From: Arcuatula senhousia | Lineage: Eukaryota; Mollusca; Bivalvia; Mytilida; Mytilidae | NCBI GenBank assembly: GCA_963971305.1 | Contig: OZ020307.1 | Span: 56,851,702-56,915,701 of the forward strand | Direction of reading: 5' to 3' | Length of the DNA: 64,000 nucleotides | Shown: piece after piece, positions 32,958-44,017 of the stretch | Numbering within the stretch: position 1 is the first letter of the stretch | Layout of the letters: every line of letters starts with the position of its first letter | Notes under the pieces: generated by a model | The model's database searches: none | What the model saw: only the letters and a program-made list of their open reading frames with translations | What the model was told of the DNA's origin: nothing | Translations under genes and position numbers: made by a program

Positions 32958-33296
32958 GGACATTTATAATGTAGGTTTATATATATATATGAATCATAGT
33001 ATTTGTTTATGAATATTCATAAGCCCACACGTACATATGCAGGTTAAGTCACGTGATGGGTCATAGCCTCAGTTAGTTTAGAAGTTGAGGCAGCTATATT
33101 CATGTTACATCGTGTCGACCCCTCCTGTCAACCCCAATCATCACCCATGTCAAGTTTGAAAGGGGAAATTAAGGACTTAATTGAAATAATCAGTTTGATG
33201 TATTTTGATCGTGTATTTGAATAGTACATTATTAAAGATTATGTAATTGAACATATATGGGAATTGTAAAAAGCAAGATAGATATAGATCTTGTCA

Positions 33297-33676
33297 ATTT
33301 GGGGCTACTCTAGCATTAGGTTTCATTTTTAGTGCATTTTTAACCCCCATTTCAGAGTGGAATAATTTTCAGTTTTTATGTACATGTATCTGCAGGGCTC
33401 CCCCCAGGTACTTGACATTTTTTTAATAGTGTATAGATATACCTGCAGGGATATACCCTAGGTTTTTACATGAATTCATCATTGAACAAAGATATATGCA
33501 GGGCTCTTCCCAGATATGTCTCATGTTAACTTTAATTTTTTGTATCTGCTGGGTTCCCCCCAGATATTTTTTAAGTAAATTGTATTCTGGTAATTTTGTA
33601 TTTTGTAATTAAATTATTAGAACGGATCGGCTGGGCTCCCCCAGATACTGAGTTTAGGTAATAAGAGTAGCCCCAA
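33297..33676. mobile_element. ~380-bp foldback element with internal hairpin repeats
   Basis: GGGGCTACTCT (33301-33311) recurs inverted as AGAGTAGCCCC (33664-33674), with similar neighbours. Inside, a motif like GCTGGG(C/T)TCCCCCCAGATA occurs about four times at 60-130-bp intervals (near 33392, 33498, 33546 and 33629). Each can form a small CTGGG/CCCAG hairpin. It lies between the two direct repeats. No coding capacity. Confidence 0.55.
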
Positions 33677-33834
33677 GATTGCCAAATTAAGTTTTAGTTA
33701 GATGAATGTTTTTTGTATTGTGTGCATGAAGATTAGCATTGTAATTGATTATATATGATTAGTTTTTTTAAATAGTAGATTTATCAAGGTTAATTGAGTC
33801 ATATTTCTGGACATGTTTTTGTTAAAAGACATGT

Positions 33835-34403
33835 GCAGGTACTTTAACAAATTCGTATATTATTGGCCCAATTGTCCACCATTTGTCCTGATTGTGTACA
33901 ACAATCTAGTGATTAAACAGAAATACATGAAACTTGATACTATGCTACTTCAGGCATTATGTAATAAGCTTGGTGTGAAGTAAGCTTATGATTGTGTAGA
34001 ACATAATCTAGTGATAAACAGAATTATATGAAACTTGATATGATACAGTGTACCTGATGCATTATAAAAAATGAAACTTGGTATAATTTTGTATTCATAT
34101 TAGGGTCTCTATAAAGTTCATTGTACAGGTAGTCTCGATGAGGTTGTAATTAAGATAAACTTTATATGTTTTCTGTCCATGGTTTGGTTGAAGGTTCCGT
34201 AGATCTTTTTTTTTTACTAAGTATTGGACATGTCATATTTCTTGTTAGCGAAAGATGTGGAATTAGGTACATTTGTACAAGAAAAAGAATCAATAAGTAG
34301 ACTCATCAGTTATGCTCTAAACAATTAGCTTGAGAGACCATTGACGTTTATTGCGATTCGAAGGTAAGATAGGGATAAAAGGTTTTGGGAAGTATATAAA
34401 TCA
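33835..34403 (+). repeat. Direct repeat, copy 2
   Basis: Longer copy of 32526-32957, separated from it by about 880 bp. It includes a short internal duplication (TTGTGTACAACAATCTAGTGA and TTGTGTAGAACATAATCTAG). Its role as a terminal repeat is possible but not shown. Confidence 0.75.
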
Positions 34404-35214
34404 TTCCTTAAACATCAGAGACAAATTTCATGTGGTTTTCAATTATCCACAATTATTATATGATTAAACTTCTGCATCTGTGGTCCGTTTGGATCTTTAC
34501 AATGTATGTATGTAATAAATGAAGGTATGAGGGATTTATTACTCCATATAAAAGAGTGAGTGGGTGAGTTAGATGGTGTTTATTTATGGGCAAATGCCAA
34601 TAAATATTGATTGAGTAACATAAATATTATGAAATGATGATAAGAAGACCACAAGGAAAATTGAGAGTTGAAAGGGGGTAAGAAATTTAGTTTATAAATT
34701 GCACAACTTGGCAGTTCTAAGATGGACCTTTAAAGGGCATGTCAGATGGTCATGAACATGAAAATGATGATGAATTGAACATGAAAGTCGTTATAAAAAA
34801 TAAAAGATCGAGAGAGGAGACAAATAAACAGTTAGTTTTGGAAAGCAGAGACATTTAGCCTATGGGGTTCACTACTTGGTGGTCTGCATTGGGGTCTTTC
34901 AGGAGCTTGAAGCGTAGCACACTTCAGAAACACTAGGGTCAGAGGGAAGACCTTCCGTATTATGACCTGATAACCCCGCGCACTTGAGTAAACATATCTA
35001 CAGCCAAAGTACACTATCATTTAAATCTTCATCTTCCTTGACGGAATTTATAATCTTTTAGTCTAAAAACTTACTGTCATTCTCATTTAATGAAATACAT
35101 CACTGGTATATGTACATATAGGAATATTTCAGCATTTATTCCGATTTCATATTATTTCTTTTTAATTGGCTTAAGTAATTTGTTTTAAGATGATTAAAAT
35201 TATCACTATTTTAG
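34404..35214. other. Intron sequence, nothing recognised
   Basis: End of the large intron of the candidate host gene. No supported element. The intron ends at the acceptor CTATTTTAG (35214). Confidence 0.4.
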
Positions 35215-35352
35215 ACATTGAAAAAGACAATGTAACAACTGCGCATATGGAAGGAGATACTGTGGGTGATCATGAGGAAGAGGAGGAAACTTTGGTAAAA
35301 ACGTTAAATCCCAACTCTGATGATGATGAATATTACGCATCGGCAGCATTAG
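35215..35352 (+). CDS. Candidate host-gene exon, 138 nt, phase 1-1
   Basis: Acceptor TCACTATTTTAG ends at 35214 and donor GTAAAT starts at 35353. Joined in phase it reads DIEKDNVTTAHMEGDTVGDH, an acidic EEEEE run, and NPNSDDDEYYASAAL. The acidic residues before EYY and the lack of hydrophobic stretches suit a cytoplasmic signalling tail. Confidence 0.6.
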
Positions 35353-36000
35353 GTAAATCATCAGTCTAAACCTTAGCTATATATGAACATTCTTTTTATG
35401 TGGTTAGCCTTAAGCATGTATAGGATTTTCTTAGATTTTGGGTAATAGAGAAAACTGTTAATAGATATAAACTGCGCATTCAATTGGATAAGTAAAAGAT
35501 ACGATATGTGTTTTAAGTTCTGTGAAAAAAATGTAATAATGTGTAAGTTTCTATCTATACATTTAGTTTTTCGACCTTCAATGGTTCAAATGCTGCTGGT
35601 GAGATGCTATAACTTGAAATAATGCATAATATACGGCTTAACTAAATTAACTGTTTAATTGATGTCCGTTTTTGGTTCCTTGTATTTAGTACATAAACAT
35701 TATAATATATGTCTGTGTACTTTGATATGAATTTTTGAAATTGCTTTTTAGTTATACCAGTGGAGATTTGTTATAAATATGACCGAAGAAATAAGCATAG
35801 AAAAATATGCATGTGCATAAATTGACTGGAAAAGAATTTTAAACACATTTCATAACTAAATCATCAACATTCCTTTTGATGAATATTATACATTAATTAA
35901 TATTCAACACATTTACTGCTGCATTTTATGCAGAGAATTAAAATAGCTTTAGTCGTTAATTGGGCACCATGCATTCTATTTGATTTTCATTCTTTGTTAG

Positions 36001-36635
36001 CGAGCGCAGATCTTGATAATGATGGAGATCACGCATATGAAACAATCCCAGCAAATAAAGAGCAATTACCTAAAATGTGCAAAACCAGAAGGGACAGTCA
36101 AAGTTCACTAGAACCATGTTATGCAGGTTATTCTTTTTCGAACACGAGTTTTTCATGGATGCATAACACAAACGAATCACTTAGAAGTAATCAATATAAC
36201 TTCAGTCCATTTGAGCGTCCTTATTTTCCCATTCGTTTACAAGGAGAAATTGAATACATAACTGAAAAACGAGATGGAGTAGAAGACAGAGATTATGTCA
36301 ACTCTGGTGTCCGTACAGATACAAATGAAGCTGAAGATATGGAAGCTGATGCAGAGTTATTCAATGCCTACGACGCTCAACCAGGACATCATGCTGTAAG
36401 TCAAACTGATGAAATGATCATCCCCAAAAAGAACCAAGACGACAATGCAATATGTGCTGCTTTAGGAAAAATAGATAGCTTTGGCAAGTATGGAATAGAT
36501 AAAGAAGGTCATATCGCTACAGTTACAGATTGTAATACAGAAGTCAAGCTCGCATGTGCTGGATATGTTAACAACATAACCACCATTGGCATTATGTGTA
36601 TGAGAGATGTTGCCATTCAAGTTCCCAAATCATGA
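36001..36635 (+). CDS. Candidate host-gene 3' terminal exon with tyrosine motifs
   Basis: Acceptor TTCTTTGTTAG ends at 36000. The exon enters in phase 1 and is open for 211 codons to TGA 36633-36635. It begins ASADLDNDGDHAYETIPANK. Tyrosine-based motifs: YETI (YxxI type), EYITEK and DYVNSG (YVN fits a Grb2-type SH2 site). The C-terminal part (KIDSFGKYGIDKEGHIATVT) is compact and may be a small fold. Codon use is protein-like and the frame is the longest in the region outside transposons. The whole gene could be the cytoplasmic part of a receptor or a soluble adaptor; no transmembrane segment was found, and the family is not recognised. Confidence 0.65.
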
Positions 36636-36737
36636 CAATTCGGCAATCATAAGAGATCTACATTTATATTATTACATTTATATTTGAAAATATAATTTCT
36701 GAATAGTAACTTAATAATATATACCTTAATCTAGAGA

Positions 36738-36875
36738 TCGAACTTGGTAGATACAGGAATAACGAGAGAACAAAGAATTTGTAAAAAATGCAAAATAATT
36801 GATAATGAAGCTCATTTCTTCTTTCATTGTCAAATTAATAATGATATAAGAAAACATTTATTGACACAATACAAA
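36738..36875 (+). pseudogene. C-terminal fragment of a non-LTR retrotransposon polyprotein
   Basis: ELGRYRN is read in one frame and then TREQRICKKCKIIDNEAHFF followed by FHCQINNDIRKHL in another, joined by one frameshift near 36755. GRYxN..R.CxxC..........HFxxxC is the usual C-terminal zinc-knuckle-like segment of LINE proteins. No reverse transcriptase is left. Confidence 0.6.
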
Positions 36876-36976
36876 AACAATATGCTAATTTTAACCAGCT
36901 TGAAGCTATTGATTTTTTTTTCAACCGTAATTCCGGATGCGGTTCATCATTGTATCTTTTTCCCATCGTTTAAAGT

Positions 36977-38080
36977 TTGCTAGAGGCATCCTTAGAAACG
37001 GCGTCAGTTACATTATATAATAGAGCTTTGACAACATTTGATGAATTTTCATTAAAGGATTTTGAGAAACATTTAGTTTTTCCGGTTTCAGGATTTTTCG
37101 TTCCGTTATACGTTGCATATTTACACAACAAGGGGCTCGCGTCAAGTACAATTACGTCACAATTATCAGCGTTAAGTTATGTACAACAGTTACAGGATAT
37201 GGAAGACCCAACTAAATCATTTCTAGTTAAGAATACCTTACATGGTGCTAATCGGTTAGCACCACATTATGATTCACGTTTACCTATTACTGTATTAAGG
37301 ATGATCGCTGGTCTTGTTTTAGTATTTCTGTCATATCTTCGGAATCCTCTGGACCATCAAGATAGGGTAAAAAAATTTGCCAACGAACCCCCTATTTTCT
37401 TGTTACATGTATTAATGTCTTGAATATGTCATAAAGAGGTTATAGACAATGTTTTATCAAATCCTATTTATTCTGTCAAGGGTTTTAACAGCTAAATAGT
37501 GCTAAATGCTAAACCTATGAAAAAGTCAAAGAAAACCTTTTCCCGCCAAATCTTGAACGTCAGTTATCTTGAAATCGAGGTCACGAACCTATCAAATTTT
37601 TTTGCTTATTTTCCTCCTTTTACTAATATCTTTTCATTTAAGGCATCAAATTTGAAACCTATTTATTTTCAATAATAGTAGCGAACATCCTTAATGTTAA
37701 ATAAGTTTTGTCAGGCATTACCGATTGTTGCAGACGATGATTACAATGCGTGTTTAACATCCGCAATATACACTTTGGCATTTTATGTATTAGCTCGTAT
37801 GGGCGAGCTATTGCCAACTAACGGGGTACAAATTAACAAGGTCATTCAGGTTGACGATATTCAGTTTAATTCTGAAATTTTATGAGAGGGCATTTTGATA
37901 ATCTAACCCGACGGGTGTTAGCCTTTGTGGCTTTGGCTCTAGCAAGTACAAGGGACATAGCTTTAGAATCGGTGGTTGTTCTAGAGTAGCTTCAATGGGT
38001 TACTCTCATGCTCAAATTCAGTTTCTTGGCAGATGTCACTCCGACGCTTTTAAAAAGTGCCTCCGAGCTCAGCAGCTATT
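36977..38080 (+). pseudogene. Tyrosine recombinase (DIRS/Crypton-like) pseudogene
   Basis: N-terminal core-binding domain: ASLETASVTLYNRALTTFDE, KGLASSTITSQLSALSYVQQ and DPTKSFL to SRLPITVL (36977-37297). Catalytic domain: LNKFCQALPIVADDDYNACL, then AFYVLARMGELLP with the first catalytic Arg (37697-37820). After a stop (37883-37885) and a frame change, SSKYKGHSFRIGG carries the HxxR pair (about 37941-37978), followed by SHAQIQFLGRCHSDAFKKC. The nucleophilic Tyr expected in DAFxxY is Cys. A 392-bp MITE splits it at 37299-37690. Between the stop and the HxxR part a stretch is missing. Whether it came from a DIRS-type retroelement or a Crypton cannot be told. Confidence 0.75.
37299..37690. mobile_element. 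piggyBac-type MITE, 392 bp, TTAA target
   Basis: Termini GGATGATCGCT (37299-37309) and AGCGAACATCC (37680-37690) are inverse with one mismatch. They are flanked by TTAA at 37295-37298 and 37691-37694. TTAA duplication is specific to piggyBac-type insertion. Removing the element with one TTAA rejoins the recombinase frame as PITVLMLNKFCQALP, which confirms the boundaries to the base. Confidence 0.85.
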
Positions 38081-38400
38081 TAAGGGTTATTTTCTAAATA
38101 TGTTCAGGGGATTTTAGAGCGGGATTCCTTATTTTATTACGACAAAATTAGAATTCAATGTGCAGTGTATCTGCATGACTGTGTATTTGTCTTCTCGACT
38201 TTGGTTTAATTTTAATTTTTTGATGTTGTGGTTGTTTTAGTAAATTTCAATTTAAATACATTTAATATTTCTTTTCATCATATCTTATTTTGGTCCTTAC
38301 TAATGGCGAGATGTCTAAAGGCCAAATAAGCTTATATAGGCATATTTCAAAGTACATGTATATAAAATGAAGGCACTATTTTAATCTTAATTCATCTTAA

Positions 38401-38679
38401 GGGACCGTCCATTTAACTTGAAGGGGGGCCTTGGTTTTTCCTTTAAAAGATATTCTGAAAATAATTTTTGATGAAAAAAATATTTTGGCAGCTCAGGGTA
38501 AGAAAAAATATAAAAATATTCTGATGAACATTTTTTTTCATATAAATTATGCTAATAATACAAAAAAAAATTCTGTCGCGATGCCTACGAAAAAAAAAAT
38601 TTTTCCGCGGAAAAAAATTTTCTGACCAAAACAAAAAACCAAGACCCCCCCCCCCCCTGCAAGTCAAATGGTCCGTCCC
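38401..38679. mobile_element. 279-bp MITE, TAA target (Harbinger-like)
   Basis: GGGACCGTCCATTTAACTTG at the left pairs with CAAGTCAAATGGTCCGTCCC at the right (three mismatches in 20), extended by AGGGGG/CCCCCC. TAA flanks both sides (38398-38400 and 38680-38682), fitting the 3-bp target of PIF/Harbinger elements. The interior is A/T-rich. Confidence 0.7.
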
Positions 38680-38781
38680 TAAGTGGTATTGATGATGCTG
38701 AGATGCCTAAGGTTACTTAAGATTTTCCTTTTTTAATTATTGTTAGGTTGGTTTTTTTTTATATAACATACTGTATATATA

Positions 38782-39361
38782 CACCTGGAAAAAAGTTAAG
38801 CACCCCCATGATTTTTCAAAATCATACATTTTCAAAACACGTTTTAATCATTATTGAACTGATAGTCTTTGTAAATTTATATTGCAAACTAAAATATGCA
38901 CTGTTAAGCACAATTTGACATGTTTGTAACAAACAATAAGAGATTTTTTATGTACATTACACGACATGGCAAAAAAGATGGCTTTTATACATAAACATGG
39001 TCTCCGAAAAGTATGGTCCCCTGAAACTCGAAAGTTTTAATTAATTGTCAAATTGCACTCGAAAAGGTAAATCATAATAAAAAAATTGATACTGTATCGT
39101 CAAAGAATCAATTTCGAGTTTGTCCACCTTTAGCACGAATGACTGTTGGAATCATTGTTTTTTTACTACCAGTTTGGCGTCTCATTTCCTAAAGAGTTAT
39201 CTCCCGCTTATCAAGGCGAAAATGTACTTTTAACCGTAGGCTAACACCCGTCCAGTCTCATATTGAAGAATTAAAACTGACCAAACTCATGAAATTTAGA
39301 AATTATTTCAAATCATCGAAAAGCACAAAAAGTCTAGGGGTGCTTAACTTTTTTCCGGGTG
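38782..39361. mobile_element. ~580-bp mariner/Tc1-like non-autonomous element
   Basis: Left terminus CACCTGGAAAAAAGTTAAGC and right terminus GCTTAACTTTTTTCCGGGTG are inverse with one mismatch, continuing into CACCCC/GGGGTG. TA flanks both ends. The TA target and CACCYGG start suit the mariner/Tc1 group. The interior piece CGAGTTTGTCCACCTTTAGC may be a transposon remnant. No transposase frame. Confidence 0.7.
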
Positions 39362-39824
39362 TATATAATATTGGTGTAATGTGGCGGGATGCCTTATATA
39401 TTAATGTATTAATTATGTATTTAGCTAAGTTTTGTATGACGAATGTGTTAAGACTTTCATATTGTAAGTCAATGCAACGATTTCAAGGTCAGACGATTTG
39501 CATACTTTCTCATGGGATGATGATAACACGAAGTTCGTAACATGTTACATTTTGACATTTTGATTATAACGTTTACTTGGGAATGTTCAGACATTTCAAT
39601 TGACATGTGACGTTGACTTTCCAGTTTAGAAATAGCAGACAATATACCGAAATGATTTGACAACCCGATGACTGATGATAATATAGTTCATGAATTCAGA
39701 CGTGCTTCATTTTTGTAGATAAATATCTGTATCATAAATGTTACATTAACAATGATTATTCAAAGATATGCTTGTGCAGTTCTTTTTCCGGATGCATGGC
39801 GGAATTTTCGTTTAGAAAATTTAT
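39362..39824. other. Non-coding, nothing recognised
   Basis: AT-rich sequence with no supported feature. Confidence 0.4.
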
Positions 39825-40113
39825 GGCGGCTTATATACATGCATCTTCATCTTTCAATTTCTTATATCAGTGTATTTGTATTTCATTTAATTTTTAATGG
39901 TTTATTTTATTGTAATTATTACAATTTAAATCAATTAAACGCGGCACACAGAAATTGTTGTGGAGCCAGTTTCACGCCATGTGGCATTTATTTATTATCG
40001 ATGGTTAGTTAGATGAACATAGCGGTAAAACTGCAGAAGTATTCATAATTTTAATCACTCTGCATCTATTCGTCACTAGAATTTCATAGACTCGTACAAG
40101 AAAAATTAAAGAA
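39825..40113 (+). repeat. Direct repeat flanking Helentron-like copy C, left
   Basis: From GGCGGCTTATATACATGCAT through TCTTCATCTTTCAATTTC, CGGCACACAGAAATTGTTG and ATCACGCC-like sequence to GACTCGTACAAGAAAAA, it matches 41577-41855. The two copies sit on either side of the element at 40134-41246 plus about 330 bp of unrelated sequence. Confidence 0.75.
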
Positions 40114-40133
40114 TTTCATTCATGGAATTCTCT

Positions 40134-41246
40134 TTTTAGCTCACCTGGCAAATGGCCATGTGAGCTTATGCCATCACTATGCGTCCTTCGTCGTCCGTCG
40201 TCCGTCGTCGTCGTCGGTAAACAAAAATCTTCTCCTTTGAAACTGCTTAACCAATTTAACTCAAAGTTGGCAGGAATGATATATGACATGTTGGCTACAA
40301 ACGATCCTCATTTTAAATTGATTCAATAAAAACATGGCAGCTGTTGCTAAATATAGAGCATGGGGTAAAACAGCAGTTTTTTGCAAATAACTCAAAAATG
40401 GTGACAGATATCAACATTTTGGCAAAATTCAAGAAATAAGCACGTTGAGATCTACCTATCCTAATTTTTTGAAGAAATTCCAATTAACAAACTATGTGGG
40501 AGTAATTGCCCCTTTTCTTGATTTTTTCTGTATTTTGCACTTATTTTTCTTATATCTCAAGAACTATATAAGATATTGAAGTTATTTCAATTGCATATTA
40601 ATCAGCTAAGTAAACTTAGGCCCCTTAAATGCCAAAATAATGGTTTTAGCATTATAGATTGTGGACTATAGAAGATAGAAAAAAAGCTTTGCTTGCTTTA
40701 ATGTTCAGCTAATTGAGATCTACAATATTTATAATTGTCCATTAGGTCGAAAGGTTTTAGCCTTGTAGATTGTGAACTATAGTAGATAGAGAAAAAGTTT
40801 TGCTTGCTTAAATGTTAAGCTAATTGAGCTCTTCAAAAGTTTCTACAGGGTCAAAGTTGTCAGATGACTCCTATTAGGGGTAACTGCCCCTAAATTTAGC
40901 ATATTATCATGTTTTTTTTTGCCTATGGAATGAAACTATTGTAGATAGAGAAACGCTGATGCTTGCTCAATGTTCAGCTTATTGAGTTCTACAAAATTGT
41001 CCATTAGATCAAATCATCAAATGACCCTTATGGGAGTTATGGCCCGTTAAATGACTAAAAAAGTAGATTGAACGTGATATTTAGATTGTATTTCATAAAA
41101 GATTGTGCCACCCATTTTCTTACATGCTTAGCTAAATAGAACTTTCCAATGGTTTCATTGTCATTTTAGGGTGTTGGCAAAGTGAAATAGTGTTACATTA
41201 AGTCATTGAAACCGGTTGAGCGTTCAGGCTCCTGGGAGCCTGTTGT
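40134..41246 (+). mobile_element. Helentron-like element, copy C
   Basis: Left end TTTTAGCTCACCTGGC with hairpin AGCTCAC..GTGAGCT (40138-40164) and CGTCGTCCGTCGTC microsatellite. Right end CCGGTTGAGC, hairpin AGGCTCCTGGGAGCCT (41226-41241), then GTTGT. The interior has the same blocks as copies A and B but fewer repeats. Confidence 0.65.
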
Positions 41247-41576
41247 TTGAGGGAGGGTCCCCTTTAGTCATTTGAGCCTTTCAGCCGTTTCATTGGTCAA
41301 TTATATTTCACATGGTTAAACTAGATTTCCAGCATTGCAAAGAAATAATCAGTTGATGTTAAAGTGTTGATTACAAACTAGTCCCGCCTCCTTCCCCTTC
41401 TTCCACCTATTATTTAGGTGTGCGATATGTTCTTTAGTCATATGGGTGATGTCACTCATCTTCACTTTTTAATTTGTTCTGTCAGTTATTATTAATTCTA
41501 TTTTAATTGTTGTCAGATTTTACTCTTAATATTCTTACATATCATTATTTGTATTTCATTTAATTGTTAATTATTG

Positions 41577-41855
41577 TCGGCTTTATGTACATGCATCTTC
41601 ATCTTTCAATTTCTTATATCAGTGTTTTTGTATTTCATTTAATTTCTAATGGTTTATTTTATTGTAAATATTCCAGTTTAAATCAATTAAACTCGGCACA
41701 CAGTAATTGTTGTTGAGCCAGTATCACGCCATTTGGCATTTATTATTATCGATGGTAGTTAGATGAACCTAGCGATAAAAACAGCAGAGGTGTCCATAAT
41801 GTCACCAATAAGCATGCATTCGTCACTAGAATTTCATAGACTCGCACAAGAAAAA
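41577..41855 (+). repeat. Direct repeat flanking Helentron-like copy C, right
   Basis: Second copy of 39825-40113 with scattered substitutions. Confidence 0.75.
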
Positions 41856-42184
41856 ATGATTTTTGTACTTAACCCAAATATGGATGTTGATTTTTGTTGA
41901 TTTTGTAAAGCAATCATTTGAGTTGCGACAAAGAGATCCACATAAGTCAAAGTTATACATATGTGTACATACTATAATATCTTTGTGCGTACATTTACAT
42001 GTTCATTGTTTTTGTATGTTTGTATTTGCTTAACCTCTTGAGGTTTTATTATGCAATAAAGTTTATAACAAGAGTTAACGTTGAAGTATGTCTCGCCTGC
42101 AAGTAACGTCGAAAAGCTATTTATTCATTGATTTATTGATTGTTGAAAATAAAATATTTACCTATACTCTTACATTCGCCCAAA

Positions 42185-42916
42185 ATACCAATGAAAACTG
42201 TCAAAGTCACTTAAATGTAAAATCAACATCAATGGTCATAGAATGAGGATTTAAATGCTAGTCTAGCACTTCTGATTTAGCATATCAGTTGTTATACACC
42301 TAGAATTTATAGTTAAATAACACTTGAACATTGGTATATTTATGTAGTGAAAATTGTCTAAGTCACTCAACCAGAAAGTCAAAGTCAAAGTCAAAAGATG
42401 GAGATGTAATTGTGCTAAGCTACTACATATGCATAGTGCAAAGTTTCATCAACCTTGGACTTATCGTAATAGTTCTTAAGATATGGAGGTGCTCATAAAA
42501 CCTAAACATTGCTTTTATATGTATTAAAAATAGTTGAGTCTTTCAACCGGAAAATATAGGTCAAAGTCAAAAGATGGGGATGCAACTGTGCTGCTAAACT
42601 GCTACTAAGGCATACATGTATGCATACCAAGTTTCGTCAACCTTTAGTTAGAACCTCAAGTTCTTGACATATGAAGGTGCTCATAAAATTTTTACATTGC
42701 AATTATATGTAATGAAAATTGTCCAGGTCACTCAACTTGAATATCAAGGTCAAAGTCAAATGATAAGGACGTAACTGTGCTATGCTCATACTTGGGCATA
42801 TGCATACAAAGTTTTATCATTCTAGGACTTATAGTTCTTGAGATATAGAGATGCTCATAAAACCTTAACACTGTTATTATATGTATTGAAAATTGTCTCA
42901 GTCACTCAACCAGAAA
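42185..42916 (+). repeat. Tandem array, ~175-182-bp unit, interrupted
   Basis: GTCACTCAAC recurs at about 42363, 42726 and 42901, with a variant near 42540. Units share AGGTCAAAGTCAAAAGATGG, CATATGCATACCAAG and GTTCTTGAGATATGGAGGTG blocks. The array resumes after 44017, so the element at 42917-44017 landed in it. Confidence 0.75.
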
Positions 42917-44017
42917 CAGTCAGAAAGGTGGTGACAAAATATTATCTCCCCTATAAAAATTTTTGTATGTTTCATTGAGTTGAAATGCACATCATTACCT
43001 AGGACGCAATGAGCTGAAATCACCGACTTAATCGTTTGATTAATAAAAAGTAGGTCATGTTTATTTTCAAGTTCGGGTGCAAGTGAATGGACAGAATATG
43101 TTTTTTTTTCTTAGCAAGGATGATTTACGCATAGGTTAATTACTTGTGACAAAAAAGGATTTATAATCTCTAAGGAATAACCGGAACTCTATAAAGGTGA
43201 TAAACATGTTGAATTTTAAAAATAATGGTAAGTGCGACGGGTTACATACTTTGTCAGATGACGACCAATCCTATGCTTTTTGTGTGGTTAAAATTTTAAA
43301 GAAATCGGAGATTGATGGGGGTTTTTTTTTGTCACAAGCAAGTCTAAAACGTTGCTAGGCAAATAAAGGGAGACGATTAAAGTTTTACAAATCGAACAAA
43401 CCTTACTTTATAGGTCGATCCCCCTTTCTAAAACGTTATTTCACACTTGCCTATTTTCATTTTATTTCTAAGACATGCATTATGTAAATAAAAAGTAAAA
43501 TTTAAAGTTTCACCAGTTTAGGCCTATTTTAATGGCAGAATTTAAGAAAAAATATGTTACATGTACTAAGTCGAGTAGACCATTGCTAATTTTAGCTGGG
43601 TATGAGATACTCTTAATGTATCTCTTTATTTTATGATTGAAATTTCTATATTTGGAAAGGGGGGTTTACAAATAACTTATGAAATTAGTACAATTTTAAA
43701 CATAATTCTTTTCAATTCCAATATAGCCACGGGTTCAGGACTTTTTGATAAGAAAGAATGGAGTCTTATCTGTTGGATATTTTTTTTCAGATTTTTTGGA
43801 GCATGATGTTTTTTTTTGTCACAAAGGAAATCAGACCCCATATATCACTTAACATGAGAAATGTGCTCTTTTCCCGTTTGATATTTAATAAACCATGGCT
43901 TTAATTCAATATAATTTCATTTTACATATTTTATTTCATATTTTATTTAAAAAGTGACCATCTTATTTACTGAAGAGCGCATATTCTTTTGTCTCGTTCT
44001 GACCACCTTTCTGACTG
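42917..44017. mobile_element. 1.1-kb inverted-terminal element in the tandem array
   Basis: CAGTCAGAAAGGTGGT (42917-42932) is exactly inverse to ACCACCTTTCTGACTG (44002-44017). The interior carries repeated TTTTTTGTCACAA words (about 43120, 43322 and 43811) but no transposase. GAAA flanks both sides, too short to be a confident target duplication. Confidence 0.7.

Noticed and set aside
32526..34403. Direct repeats as LTRs of a retrotransposon
   Set aside because: No TG..CA ends, no primer-binding site or polypurine tract, and no gag-pol interior; kept only as direct repeats.
39752..40012. Open frame with hydrophobic stretch (86 codons)
   Set aside because: It lies largely in a direct repeat whose second copy at 41577 does not keep the frame.
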